DNA of 64,000 nt from Trochalopteron elliotii (taxonomy: Eukaryota; Chordata; Aves; Passeriformes; Leiothrichidae). Made by a program: the position numbers and the translations under genes. Positions 27,015 through 37,573 of this stretch are shown one piece after another. The notes beneath the pieces are model-generated. The model saw only the letters and a list, made by a program, of their open reading frames with translations, ran no database searches and was not told the DNA's origin. Each line of letters starts with the position of its first letter. Position 1 is the stretch's first letter. The stretch is from the NCBI GenBank assembly GCA_024734555.1, contig JANPWX010000359.1, positions 1,635,042 through 1,699,041 of the forward strand. The letters run 5' to 3'.

Positions 27015-27374
27015 TCATTGCAAAACTATTAAACGATATCTTGGGTTTGACTTCTAAGCTCACAGAAAAATAAATAGATATATAGGAGCTGTACTGGAGC
27101 TTCCTACTTCTCCAAATTTCTTTATAATTATTGTGCCTGTAGTAACACAATCAAACTCAGCCTGAAACGTATTTCCAGCAGATTTCTTCAGGACTATCCT
27201 GCCAGAACAATAAAAATTAGTCTGTGTAGGTCATCTAACCAGTGGTGTCTTTACATGAGGTCAAAGAAAGGCTCCCTGAATTAGTTTTTTTGTCTTGTTG
27301 AAATGTAGCTTGAAGATGAATGTGCAATCATCTTTTTTTCAACAGAGTAACATCAGTATGAGAAACTCTATTTA

Positions 27375-27399
27375 TAATGATAATGATAATGATAATGAC
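27375..27399. repeat. (AATGAT)4 short tandem repeat
   Basis: About four tandem copies of the hexamer AATGAT lie about 1 kb before the last KCNH8 exon. Confidence 0.85.
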
Positions 27400-28379
27400 A
27401 GTGCTTTGACCTAAAATAGATTGATATCTATCATGGAGACAATTTCTACCCTTTGAAATAATGAGTGGGTTACTTGTATGTTTGAGCTAGTCTTTTCATT
27501 ACCCAGGACATCCTAATAAAGGCCTAAAAAATGTCCCCATTAATGTTCAAATGCCAGTCAACTTTAAAACACAAATTCAGAACTTGCCAATCTGATCCCC
27601 ACCCAAAACAGCAGTGTTGAGGAAAGACTTCATGCACTTTATGAAACCAAATGGATGTGACCAGTAATTTCAGCATTTAAAAGAAATTATCTAATAAAAA
27701 GTCCGATTCTTCCTTTTGCACACACACTAGAGAAATCTATGCAATGGCTTACTGTCTGTTATATGTAGCACCTTTCAAGCATACACAAAAGTGCATGGAA
27801 ACAAACTGTTTCACAGTCTTTTATGTTTTTAAATAATTAAAGGTAGCAAGTGCGTTTAACAGTTTCCGGATTTTTCCCCCTTTTCGTTTTGTCTTTAGTA
27901 ATAGTCCACAAGATTTTCACATAACTACTATTTGCATCCAACAACTTAGAGTATAGATTTCTTTTATTTTACTATGAAGAAAGACAGCAGTATACTTCAC
28001 ATGTATTTCTAAACAAGATTTCACAAGACCTCATTTTTATGTAATTCAGCAGTATGAAATTGTTTAATAAGAAGGTTTTATGGTTTAAAATATTTAATGA
28101 TTCATCAAGAAAATACCGATGTCATAGCACATATGGAAATCATCCCAGTTCTGACCCCATGACCATTTTTTATATACAGAGAACCATTTGAAATCAGCTG
28201 GATTAAAGTAGCTGGAAGGGTTATTTCCCACACATACAGCAGCAGAGTGCATTTTTTAGTGTAGAGACACTGTGTCAAAGATCAAAGTTGCTATTTCTAG
28301 GAAGAAAAGATGGATGTATGTACATATTTTAGGCATGGTGCGTGAATAAACACTGTGATATTTTGCCCTTTCACAACAG

Positions 28380-29090
28380 ATGACAACTTTAAGTCAAGAA
28401 GTCTCACAGTTACGTAAGGATATGAAAAATGTGGTGCACCTTCTGGAAAACCTGCTCATGTCCCAGAAGCCTCCAGGATTCTGTGCTGTGCACAGCATAT
28501 CTCGAAGTCCCACACTGGATAGTCTGCAGTCTCGAGTGGCTTGGACTACACATCAGCCTTGTTCGCACATGCAAGCTGGGAATTTCACTTGCACCAAAGC
28601 ACAAGTTTGTCGTGGAAACACATTATGTGACATTTGGAATACAGATCTGTCTTCTGTAGGCAGCAGTCCCCAAAGGACTGAACCCAACCTGCAAAATTCT
28701 ATGGATGGAGAACTTTATTATACAACAGGCCTTCAAAATTCCCCTTCCCAGTATCAGGTAATTCAGAAAGACAATCTGCAATTCTTAAGATGCACCTCTC
28801 CCCATTCAGACACTACCCTGACTCCTCTTCAGTCTATTTCAGCAACCCTTTCTCCTTCAGTATGCTCTTCATCAGAGACATCACTACACCTAGTGCTGCC
28901 CAGCAGGTCGGAGGAAGGGAGCTTTAGCCAAGGAGCAATCAGCTCACTAAGCCTTGAGAACCTGCCAGGATCGTGGGACCTGGAAGGAACAGCTGGCGTA
29001 ACTTCTGCACAGACTCCAGATTTCCCAATAGACATTGTGACAAGCACAAGGGATGTTAAAGATAAAGATTGCCAAGCCATAGATGTATGA
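28380..29090 (+). CDS. KCNH8: KCNH8 terminal coding exon with stop
   Basis: This exon has 236 codons and a TGA stop, residues 194-429 of the fragment. It opens with [15 protein letters not shown] and [10 protein letters not shown], the continuation of the coiled-coil-like helix begun in the previous exon. A long, disordered-looking Ser/Thr/Gln/Pro-rich tail follows, with recognisable KCNH8 blocks: [53 protein letters not shown] and [10 protein letters not shown]. The protein ends in AIDV; human ends in AINV by recall. The Met at its start is internal (phase 0 junction after NNE), not an initiator. Product: cytoplasmic C-terminus of a Kv12.1 K+ channel subunit that assembles as a tetramer. Confidence 0.97.
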   Translation: MTTLSQEVSQLRKDMKNVVHLLENLLMSQKPPGFCAVHSISRSPTLDSLQSRVAWTTHQPCSHMQAGNFTCTKAQVCRGNTLCDIWNTDLSSVGSSPQRTEPNLQNSMDGELYYTTGLQNSPSQYQVIQKDNLQFLRCTSPHSDTTLTPLQSISATLSPSVCSSSETSLHLVLPSRSEEGSFSQGAISSLSLENLPGSWDLEGTAGVTSAQTPDFPIDIVTSTRDVKDKDCQAIDV

Positions 29091-29267
29091 GAAACAGTGA
29101 AGTGGTACTCAAAGCATGTTCTACAGCTGCCAGTTTTAAATTTAGAGAGTACTGCATGATTGCTTTATTTGATCTCTGTTTTGGCGATCATGGAGATTTA
29201 CAAACATGAAAATTCAGACTTATAGAAAGTAAGAAAAGGTAATGTTGGTTCATACTATAGGAAAAAC

Positions 29268-29273
29268 AATAAA
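29268..29273 (+). terminator. KCNH8: Possible proximal poly(A) signal AATAAA
   Basis: A canonical AATAAA lies 178 bases after the stop codon. The downstream sequence has no clear GT-rich element, so use is uncertain. Confidence 0.4.
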
Positions 29274-29851
29274 TTTCTAGATTCTAGAAGCATGTTACAA
29301 AAACATTTTGAATACAGATATAACTTGTCTGTTTGGCAGACTTTTGTGATAGTCCAAAGACCCTGAGGGTCAGAGCAGCTGGAAGTCTAGCACAAAGAAC
29401 TGTCGTGGGTGGTTTTTGTTCATCGAAGCAAAGGTTTTCCCTGAGTGTTCCCAAACAATATCTATGGCGCTGTTTGCTTCAGGTGATCGTGGGTCCTGCT
29501 GGTCTTTTTGTCAGTTCTGTGAAGGCAAAGGGACAATATTCGCTGCATGTCATCTAGACAATCAACCAAATAGAGCTGCTAGAAAGTGCTTAGTTGTTGC
29601 ACGTTATTTGTCATGTAAATGAAACCTCTTAATTTATCTAAAAATACTATTTTTATATACTTGGTATGAAACATGTACCTAAAAATTATTTAAAATATTT
29701 ATAAAGAGAATAAGAGTTTGGTTTCATTTTGGTAAAAGCTTGCAGTTTTAACAAGAAATGCACTACCATCATGTATTAGATCAAATACTATTTATTGTTA
29801 AGATCTCATGTAGTTTACAAATGGCTTCCCTTTTATGTGCATGCAATTTGC

Positions 29852-29857
29852 AATAAA
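29852..29857 (+). terminator. KCNH8: Likely main KCNH8 poly(A) signal AATAAA
   Basis: A canonical hexamer in the context GCAATAAATGTACTC, with T/G-rich sequence about 10-20 bases later. This is the best-formed polyadenylation signal after the gene. Confidence 0.6.
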
Positions 29858-29880
29858 TGTACTCATTCTGGTGGAATACA

Positions 29881-29916
29881 AATAAATTAAGGTATTATTT
29901 TAATTAAAAAAATAAA
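29881..29916 (+). terminator. KCNH8: Two further AATAAA signals
   Basis: AATAAA occurs at 29881-29886 and again at 29911-29916, the latter followed by AGAGCTGGAATGTCGT. They may be alternative distal signals or chance occurrences in AT-rich DNA. Confidence 0.35.
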
Positions 29917-31766
29917 AGAGCTGGAATGTCGTATCCTATAAGGCATTACTACTTAAAAAGTGAGTTGTTATACTGATAACATTAAGTACTCTTGGTTTGT
30001 GTCTTAGTATTGCACTGTCATTTGTAAGACCAAGTCAACGTTTTAAAATACATTCCTGTTTAGGGGCTTATATACGGTTAAGAAAATTAAAAGGTGTGAA
30101 AACCAATGAGCAAACTGAGGAATATTAAAGAACAAAATATAATTTTAGTAAGTCTGAATCAAAGAATTAAGATTAAAATAATTATTTATTAATTGATCTT
30201 TTTGTTTCATTTCTAAAACCTAGCTTTGATTTTTAGTCAGAATTTTTTAAAAAAGAGATACTATAGGTTTGGCAAATTATTTAATTCAGAATTTGAGTTA
30301 ATGCCCCCCCAATTTTTTTCTGGTATATAATGTACCAGAAACATACTGCTACAGTACAACACCAAAGTTACAGATTTGCACTGGAATTTTCATTTTTATA
30401 TATAAGGATGCGCAGTGTGTATCATATTTGCAGATCCTTTAGCAACCTCTATTAAAAAAAAAAAAAAGCTTACAAGCCAAAATAAATGTCCTAAAATGGA
30501 TAAGTAAACTAAGCTACATTTAATAATTAATGCAAACTGATGGTCATCAAATTAATTTTTTTACAGAGCACATATTTAGATTTAGCTTCCTTAAGAGGTT
30601 ATTTTCGTGATTTTTAATGAAAACTTCAATGATGGAATATATTTTAACATTAGGCTGTGTGTGGGACACAAACCCCAGCTGATACTCTGTGCCCAGCTTG
30701 CATCCTTTCCAGCCATTTTCCTACTGGTACAAATTAGGGATAAAGTGCCATCTCCCATTTTGGGCTGCCTGAATTTTGCCAGTGTGTCTACACCTCAATG
30801 TGAGCATTTATTTACAGGGTTTCTTTATTACCCTCTATTCTAGTTTTTACTTCGTTTAAGGTTAAATAGAGAAGTGCTGATTAAATAAAGAATATCCCAG
30901 AAATTTTAATAAATAATAAAGTACTAATAGTAGCAAGTACAGGTCTATGGTATTTCTGCAAACAATCCTGGTTCACCTTCAGCCATCTGCTGTCGCCCCC
31001 CTCTCTTCAGCCCTGGGCAGGAGGCTGGGCGAGGCTGCCTGCTCCCCACTCCCAGGGCAGGAGCCCCACCTCACCTCAGCACCCTATAGCCACAGTCCTC
31101 TCCTGTCCTCACCACAGGGCACAGCTGCCAGTTTCTTGGGATGCACACCTGTCCACAAATCCTGACTCCTCAGCCCACTGTATTCCAGATGTTGACTGAG
31201 AATGCACCAACACACCATGCCTGGTTCCCAATATTATTTAACAATTCCCATTACACATATAAATTCAGAGAAGCATTTTGCTTTCTCATTTTATGACAAA
31301 TAAACCATTATGTATATACGTTAAGATTTTGGCTTTTTTTAAAATTATTATTTTCCAGTATAAATGCTGGTGTCATGAGATTAAAACCAGATGTTCTGTC
31401 TTGGAGTTTTTGTGTCAGTTTTTTATGAAAGTTTAAAAAGGTCAGTGGAAACACAAAATACCTCTTTGCATTCACAGCCTTAGCTTTACTGTTGTACATT
31501 TAATTCTCAAATAAAAAAAAAATGCATGTGCAGTAATTATGAAGAAATAGCACCAGGATACCTGTCCTAAGAGGCTCCTTGCTTCTGCAATTGTCGAACA
31601 CATCCCAAACAAAGCTGGCAAACACTATAACATTTGTATTGGCCATAGTTTCAAGGAACACAGCCAAATTGCAGAGATTCTGTAAGATGGGCATCACACA
31701 GGTGAGTGTACTGCCTTCCAGGGAAAAGCTCAAGGAACTTCAGACAAGGCAAGAGTTCATTCCAGC
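29917..31766. other. Intergenic, downstream of KCNH8
   Basis: The sequence is AT-rich with another AATAAA at 30481. A GC-richer, CpG-poor patch at about 30960-31200 holds only short open frames. No gene was recognised. Confidence 0.7.
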
Positions 31767-32375
31767 TGTTAGGGTTTAACCCTAGCCAGCACCCAGCCCC
31801 ATGCAGCCACTCACTCATTTCCTTCCTGTCAGAATAAGCAACAAAATTGGGAAAAGTAAAAACCAGAAAACTCATGGGTTGAGATAAAGACAGTTTAACA
31901 GGGAAAGCAAAAGCTGTGTATGCAAGCAAAGCAAAGCAAGGAATGAACTCACTGCTTCCCGTGGGCAGCAGGTGTTCAGCCATCTCCAGGAGAGCAGGGC
32001 TCAGTCATCCGTAACTGTGACTTGGGAAGACAAACGCCATCACTCCAAATGTCCCTCCCTGCATTCTTCTTCCTCCAGCTTTAATATGGTCAGGATGGCA
32101 CCATACGGTATGGAATGTCCCTTGGGTAAGTTGGGGTCAGCTGTCCTGGCTGTGTCCTCTCCAACTTCCTGAATGCCCCCAGCCCCCTCACTGGTGGGTG
32201 AGGGGAGGAATAGAAAAGGCCTTGGCTCTGTGTAAGCCCTGCTCAGCAGCAACAAAAACTCTGCCATCATCCTATTTCAGCAGAAATTCAAACCATAGCC
32301 CCATACCAGCTGCTGTGAAAGAGCTAGTATGAAGAGCTGTGTGAAGCAAATTAAAAATCCCAGCACACCTGCCCA
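31767..32375 (-). mobile_element. Solo LTR of an avian endogenous retrovirus
   Basis: The + strand begins TGTTAGGGTTTAACCCTAGC and carries ATGGGTTGAGATAAAGACAG, then TACGGTATGGAATGTCCCTT, GGGTCAGCTGTCCTGGCTGT and a CCATACCAGCTGCT block. I recognise these as the reverse complement of a very common avian LTR. On the minus strand the order is U3, a degraded TATA region near 32090, an ATTAAA-type poly(A) region near 31890, and the 3' edge at 31767. The element is diverged, and its 5' edge near 32375 is approximate. No gag, pol or env sequence lies beside it, so this is a solo LTR. The short open frames across it are not genes. Confidence 0.88.
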
Positions 32376-35300
32376 AAATCAAGAAAGGAAAGAGGAAGGT
32401 GTTGAAGGGTTGTGCTATTTTAAACTCCCTGACACCATCATAGTATGAAAGTCCCAGGAAAAGCATTCCCCAAGCAGCTTTTGTTGGAAAGTGTCTCCAA
32501 CCAGTGAAAAAAATTTCAGTTTTGAAGGTGAAATGACAATTCGCAGGGACAGATGTGAAGGCACATACTTTTGGAATAGAACAGTATCTATCCAAGCAGG
32601 ATTACCATGGACATAGTAATTCTATGCACAGAGTGGTCATTGAGGATATCTGAGATTAAAGCAACAACCACTGTAATATTTATGTTACCCTTAAAAGGCT
32701 CTCAGTATGAAAATCAATACAAGCACCCCACACCCTAACATCCAACCACCTGGTTCAGACAATTGAATTTATTCTTTTTTACACTAAGCTTTACAAAACT
32801 GAAAAAAAAACTGTTTTTCATTAAGGATTGTCTCTCTCATCTAATTCTACATCAGTTTACTTCCTGAATTTGCTACATTTTCTTCCTTCCTTGCATTTAC
32901 CATCACTGTCAGTTTCTTCTTCTGTACAGTAATTTTACTTTTTTCCCTCTCTATGTCCCCACCTTTATTTCTCACTTATTCAGTTTTATATCCTCTCTCT
33001 AACTTCATCAAACTCAACCACATCTTTGACTTCCTGGTAATTTTTCTATTAAGAATCATCCTAAATCTGCCACAAACAAACTAAATGGCTACTGAACTCA
33101 GTCATGCAATAGGACACCATATTTTGTCTCTGTCAAGACTCAAGCAGTAAACCACTGGACTCTAACCAAAATCCCCTGCACTCTTATATTCTCACAATGC
33201 TGCAGCTTTTCACTGAGGATGGGGGAAAGAATGGAAAACATGAAAAAGATGCACTGGAAACAAACAAAAATACCAAAAGTAGGAAATTTGTCTTCAGATA
33301 CATCATTAAAGACATTTATTTGTCTTGTGCCCATGATACCTCCTAGATTCATTTTAAGAAACACAGCTTATCACAAGTTCTGCAAATACTTATCATTTTT
33401 TCACAAATCATAACCAGCCCTTGTGATAACCTTGCTTTGACCATTGGCTGGTTATCTACCACAAATAACTTACTCTAATTAATCCATCTGCTAACTGTGC
33501 ATGAGATTTCAATACATTTCCCTTTGTGAGGCAATTTTGTAACACACCGTGTCAACAACCTACCTGTTAGCTTATAAAAAAATCCTGTGTTTCACAAATG
33601 AAGTCTTGGGATGAAACAAACTGTTCTCAACATATTCTGCATCTTCTTTCCTTAGCTTAAAAGCACACAGTCCTCACATGCCTCTCAGTGGGATGCACTT
33701 CAGATATTTTCTGCTGCTGGGACTACCACAAAGAGCTCACAGTCACATTCCCATGTTCTAGAAAAACATTTCTAACAATTTACCTCAGCCTTGAAAGAAT
33801 GAGGCTATATAGCTGGTGATTTAGGCAGCAATGGAGTAAGAAATAAGAAAAGGAAAAGGGCTGGTGCTTGATTTTCTGGATCACTCCCCTATCTCAGTAA
33901 CAGGAATTTGCCCAGCTGTCATCAATTCCAGCAGCCTACATGGTACCGAGTCTTTGCTTTATTCAGAAAATCAAGTAGCTTATCACAAGAAATCTAACCT
34001 CATCTCATTCATTATCTGCAAATTGTCAAAGCAGTTAGATATTAGTAAAAAATAATTCACAGCTGCAAGTTTGTTAGATAATGCCACATGCAAAATTGGT
34101 TTTAGTCCTTCCAAGATGAGCATAAAAATCACATCATCATTCCCAGACCAACCACTGATCTCCTGTGGGTTTTATAAAATTCTTTTCTCAAGGTCTCTTC
34201 ATTTCTCCAATCATACATTGTCAGTGGCAACAATGACAAGAAACAGCAATTTCTGGCTTCAAAACCACAAAGAAATGCCACAGATCTGATCCTTTCATTT
34301 AGAGAAACTGGATGATGAAAAGAAAATTTTATCTATGTACCTTGATACTGGAATGTCCCAGTCTTTGGAAATCTCTCAAAAAAGCAAGTTAATGATGTTT
34401 AAGAGCTGAAACACTCATGTCAATCAGAACTTGGAACCACAAAAGTTGTGCAAGAGGAAAAACAGTACCTTCTTCTTTCAAATTATTTTAAATATTAGGA
34501 TTTAGTATGGATGCTTACATTTGTGTCTCGATGGTGTGCTTTAAGTCTATGCATTTATTTCCAAGAGATTAACACTTGAATTTATTCTCTCTTCACAGAT
34601 CTTCTGGAACCCACTGATTTTTTTTCTGTGGTAAATCCAAAGGTCTTATACATGACCAAGAAATGGAAAGGTAGAAAAAAAAATAGTGAAGCTCGTTATC
34701 TTCAAAGACACTGAATTTTACAAATTATGCATTACAACTGTAAATGGCTAGTATGTATTTAACCATAGAATAAAATATCAATGGCATTAATATGACATAC
34801 AATAAATGCCAACAGGCTTCTAAGAAATATTTCCTCAGTTTTCAAATTTTATTATCCTAGATGTTGTTTTATCAACTTCACATACTCAAAGTTCTCTGAT
34901 AGGGTCCTTAAAAGAGCTACAACTTCAGACAACTATTTGAATTCATTCTCTTTTTTAAATGCCTTTGATCTATTACATTGATTTCTCTCAAAATGTAAAG
35001 TGATGCAAGAGCTAACACTGTCATAAATGACAGCTGTAGGAACAGCTGCATAGACTTGCAGTTTTGCCTGTTAAAGAACATTTTCTTTGTAACTCTCATG
35101 ATGCCTCAGGGTCCTCTGTGCAGAAGAATCCTAGGGTCTTAGAAAACAATGGTGAAAATTTTAAGTAAATCAAAGAGCAATAGAAGACTTCTCAGGGAAG
35201 TGTGCAAATATAAAGAAGTTTTTTTTTATTATTATTAAAAGCTCATAGGCCTTCACATTTAACATCAACATATCAGGATTTTTAGGACAGTCAATGCAAG

Positions 35301-36544
35301 TGTCTAAGTGCAGTTCATCTGCACTTAAAATTCACATTTCATATCTGGTGGACAATGTCATATGTACATATTCACCCTGTCCTGGCCTACATAGTAACTG
35401 TTCTGATTCTTTATCTTTAGTGTAGTCTACCTCTGACTTCTTTGTGGAATTAAATAGACTATGTTCTTCTTCTGCTCACCCTAATACAATACAAAATAAC
35501 TAGTGTAGTAGTGACTAAAACTCCACATATTTGGAGGGGTTTTGCCTTTATGAGGCACTTTAAAGATTTTGCTTCCTGTTCAAAAAATCAAAGCTTCCTT
35601 CAAGAAGAGATTAAAAAACCCACTCAGTGTTAACCTTCCTATGTGCAAACAATCAAATCCCACGCGCCAGTCCCTTTTTGACTCTGCAGTCAACACAGGA
35701 CAAAAACAGCAGCATCCTGAGGCAAATTGGAAGCACAAGCCTCAATAGGCAGTAATGTTACAGACTAATTATGCCTTTTTAAAGGCCAGCATTGTCAATC
35801 ATTTACTTCCTGAGTTTCCTTACATGATTTTTTAACTTAACACATATATCTAGTGCTCCTGGATTTCATTTCCTCACCCCTACACAGCACTGATCCACAG
35901 AAATACAGCTCATATTCTTACTAGAAAAGTGCGAACATTATTTCAGTAACCATGTAAATAGCTTGTGAGCAGAATTTTAGAGCCTGTAGTATGCAAGATT
36001 TCTTGCATTATACTTGTTTATAGGAAAGGAAAATGATAACCACATAAAAGAGAATATTTTTCATCTCACCCGTAGTAGTCTGAAATTATTTTCCAGAAGT
36101 AAATAGTGAAAGTCTCTTCTGCACCTTTGCTTGCAATGAAATTGTGGGAGGCAAGGACGTGACACAGAATGGACAGGAACAACATCCCTGACACACACAT
36201 TCTCTGAATGCTACACTATCTCATAACATCATTTTTAAATGTTACTCATTTATGATCATGATTCATGATTTATGTTACTGAGTCATGATTGTCAAGCAGT
36301 TTAAATGTGTTCGAAGACATACAATCACCTGCTTATTTTTTTCCATACAGAATTACCAGTTTGTGTTACCGATTGTGCCACAGAATCTCTGGTGAATGTA
36401 TATATAGAGTGTAAAAATAGGTACTGGCACTTGTATCACAATCACAGAGAAAGCAAAAATTCCTTATTCCCTACCTCTCCAAAAACATGAAAAGCTTTTC
36501 TAAAAGAAGAAAATTGCTGCTTGGTCTTTTGTAAAACATTATAC
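32376..36544. other. Intergenic, no gene recognised
   Basis: AT-rich single-copy-looking DNA between two solo LTRs. It includes a cluster of TCATGAT motifs at about 36250-36292. Open frames are under 75 codons and unremarkable. Confidence 0.65.
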
Positions 36545-37573
36545 TTGTATTGGGTTTGCATGACCAGGTTTTGGTAAAAAGGGCTACAGGGATGCTTCTG
36601 TGAGAAGCTGCCAGAAGCTTCCTCCATGTCCGACAGAGCCAATGCCAGCCAACTCCAGGATGGACCTGCTAATGGCCAAAGCTGGGCCAACCAGAAATGG
36701 TGGGAATGCCTGTGATAAACAATTTAAAAAGAAGGAATAAAAAAATTCTTTCACAGATGTAATTGCAGCCAAAGAAAAGCAAGGTAATGATATGTGAGAG
36801 GAGCAACTCTGCAGACACCAAGGTCAGTGGAGGTGCTCCAGGCACCATAGCTAAAGTTTCTCTGAAGGCTGTGGTGAAGACCATGATGAAGTAGCTGTAC
36901 CCCTGCAGCCCATGGAGGTCAACAGGGATGCAGAGATCCACCTGCAGCTATGGGGGACACCCACACTGGAATAGGCTCCTGGCAGGGACCTGCAGAGCCA
37001 AGGGCAGAGGAGCCCACACTGGAGCAGGTTTCCTAGCAGGACTTGTGACCCTGTGGGGCGCCCAGGTTGGACCAAGCTGTGCTTGAGGGATGGCACTCTG
37101 TGTAAAAATGACCCACATTATAGCAGTTCATGGAGAATTGTTTCTTGTGAGATGGACTCACTTTGGAGAAGTTCATGGAGAACTGTCTCCCATAGGGAAC
37201 GCACACTGGTGCAGGGGAAAGACTCCTCTCCCTGAGTAGCAGCAGGAAAAACATGCAGTGAACTGACCATAACCCTGCTTCTCTGCACTGCTGAGGGGGA
37301 GGAGGTAGATTTAGAAAGGAGGGAGGGGAGTCAGAAAGGTGTTTTAAGGTCTGTTTTTACTTCTCATTATCCTGCTCTGATTTTGATAGTAAGAAATTCA
37401 TGTAATATCCCAAAATTGAGTCTCTTTCGCCTGTGACACTATTTGCTGAGTGATGTCAGACCTTATCTCAATCCATGAGCCCTTCATTATATTTTCTCTC
37501 CCCTGTCCAGATTCAAAAGGGAGAGATAGAGAAGCTTTGGAGGATGTTTGGCATAGAGGGTCACCTGACTAGA
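36545..37573 (+). mobile_element. Solo LTR, about 1.03 kb, passerine-type ERV
   Basis: It begins TGTATTGGGTTTGCATGACC. AGGTTTTGGTA, TGTGAGAAGCTGCCAGAAGC and ATGTCCGACAGAGCCAATGC follow. Then come repeated blocks of the CCCACACTGGAGCAGG type, TTCATGGAGAACTGTCTCCC, a GTGTTTTAAGGTCTGTTTTT segment, a diverged AATAAA region near 37390, and TTGAGTCTCTTTCGCCTGTG. I recognise this order as an LTR abundant in passerine genomes. TATA-like TTTAAAAAG is at about 36723. The right edge is diverged and approximate. No internal viral genes flank it, and the several overlapping open frames in it are by-products of GC-rich LTR sequence. Confidence 0.9.

Larger units (their letters stand above)
17668..28379 (+). 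other. KCNH8: KCNH8 last intron, 10.7 kb, phase 0
   Basis: The donor is GTAACA at 17668 and the acceptor TTCACAACAG ends at 28379. The intron contains a minus-strand CR1 fragment at 23648-24075, an (AATGAT)4 repeat near 27375-27399, and an unexplained open frame at 26340-27014. No canonical KCNH8 exon was found inside, and the flanking exons join in the expected order without one. Confidence 0.92.
29091..29875 (+). other. KCNH8: KCNH8 3' UTR (minimum extent)
   Basis: This is the AT-rich non-coding stretch directly after the KCNH8 stop, with AU-rich motifs such as ATTTA. The right end is set about 20 bases after the AATAAA at 29852, which is followed by a GT-containing stretch (TGTACTCATTCTGGTGG). 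Longer isoforms reaching later signals are possible. Confidence 0.65.

Noticed and set aside
28829..29080. 83-codon minus-strand frame
   Set aside because: It is the antisense of the KCNH8 terminal exon.
31651..32270. Minus-strand frames of 76-110 codons
   Set aside because: They overlap the solo LTR at 31767-32375 and have no recognisable domains.
36442..37254. Several overlapping open frames of 60-90 codons on both strands
   Set aside because: They lie within the 36545-37573 solo LTR or straddle its edge, and reflect its GC-richer composition. None resembles a retroviral protein.
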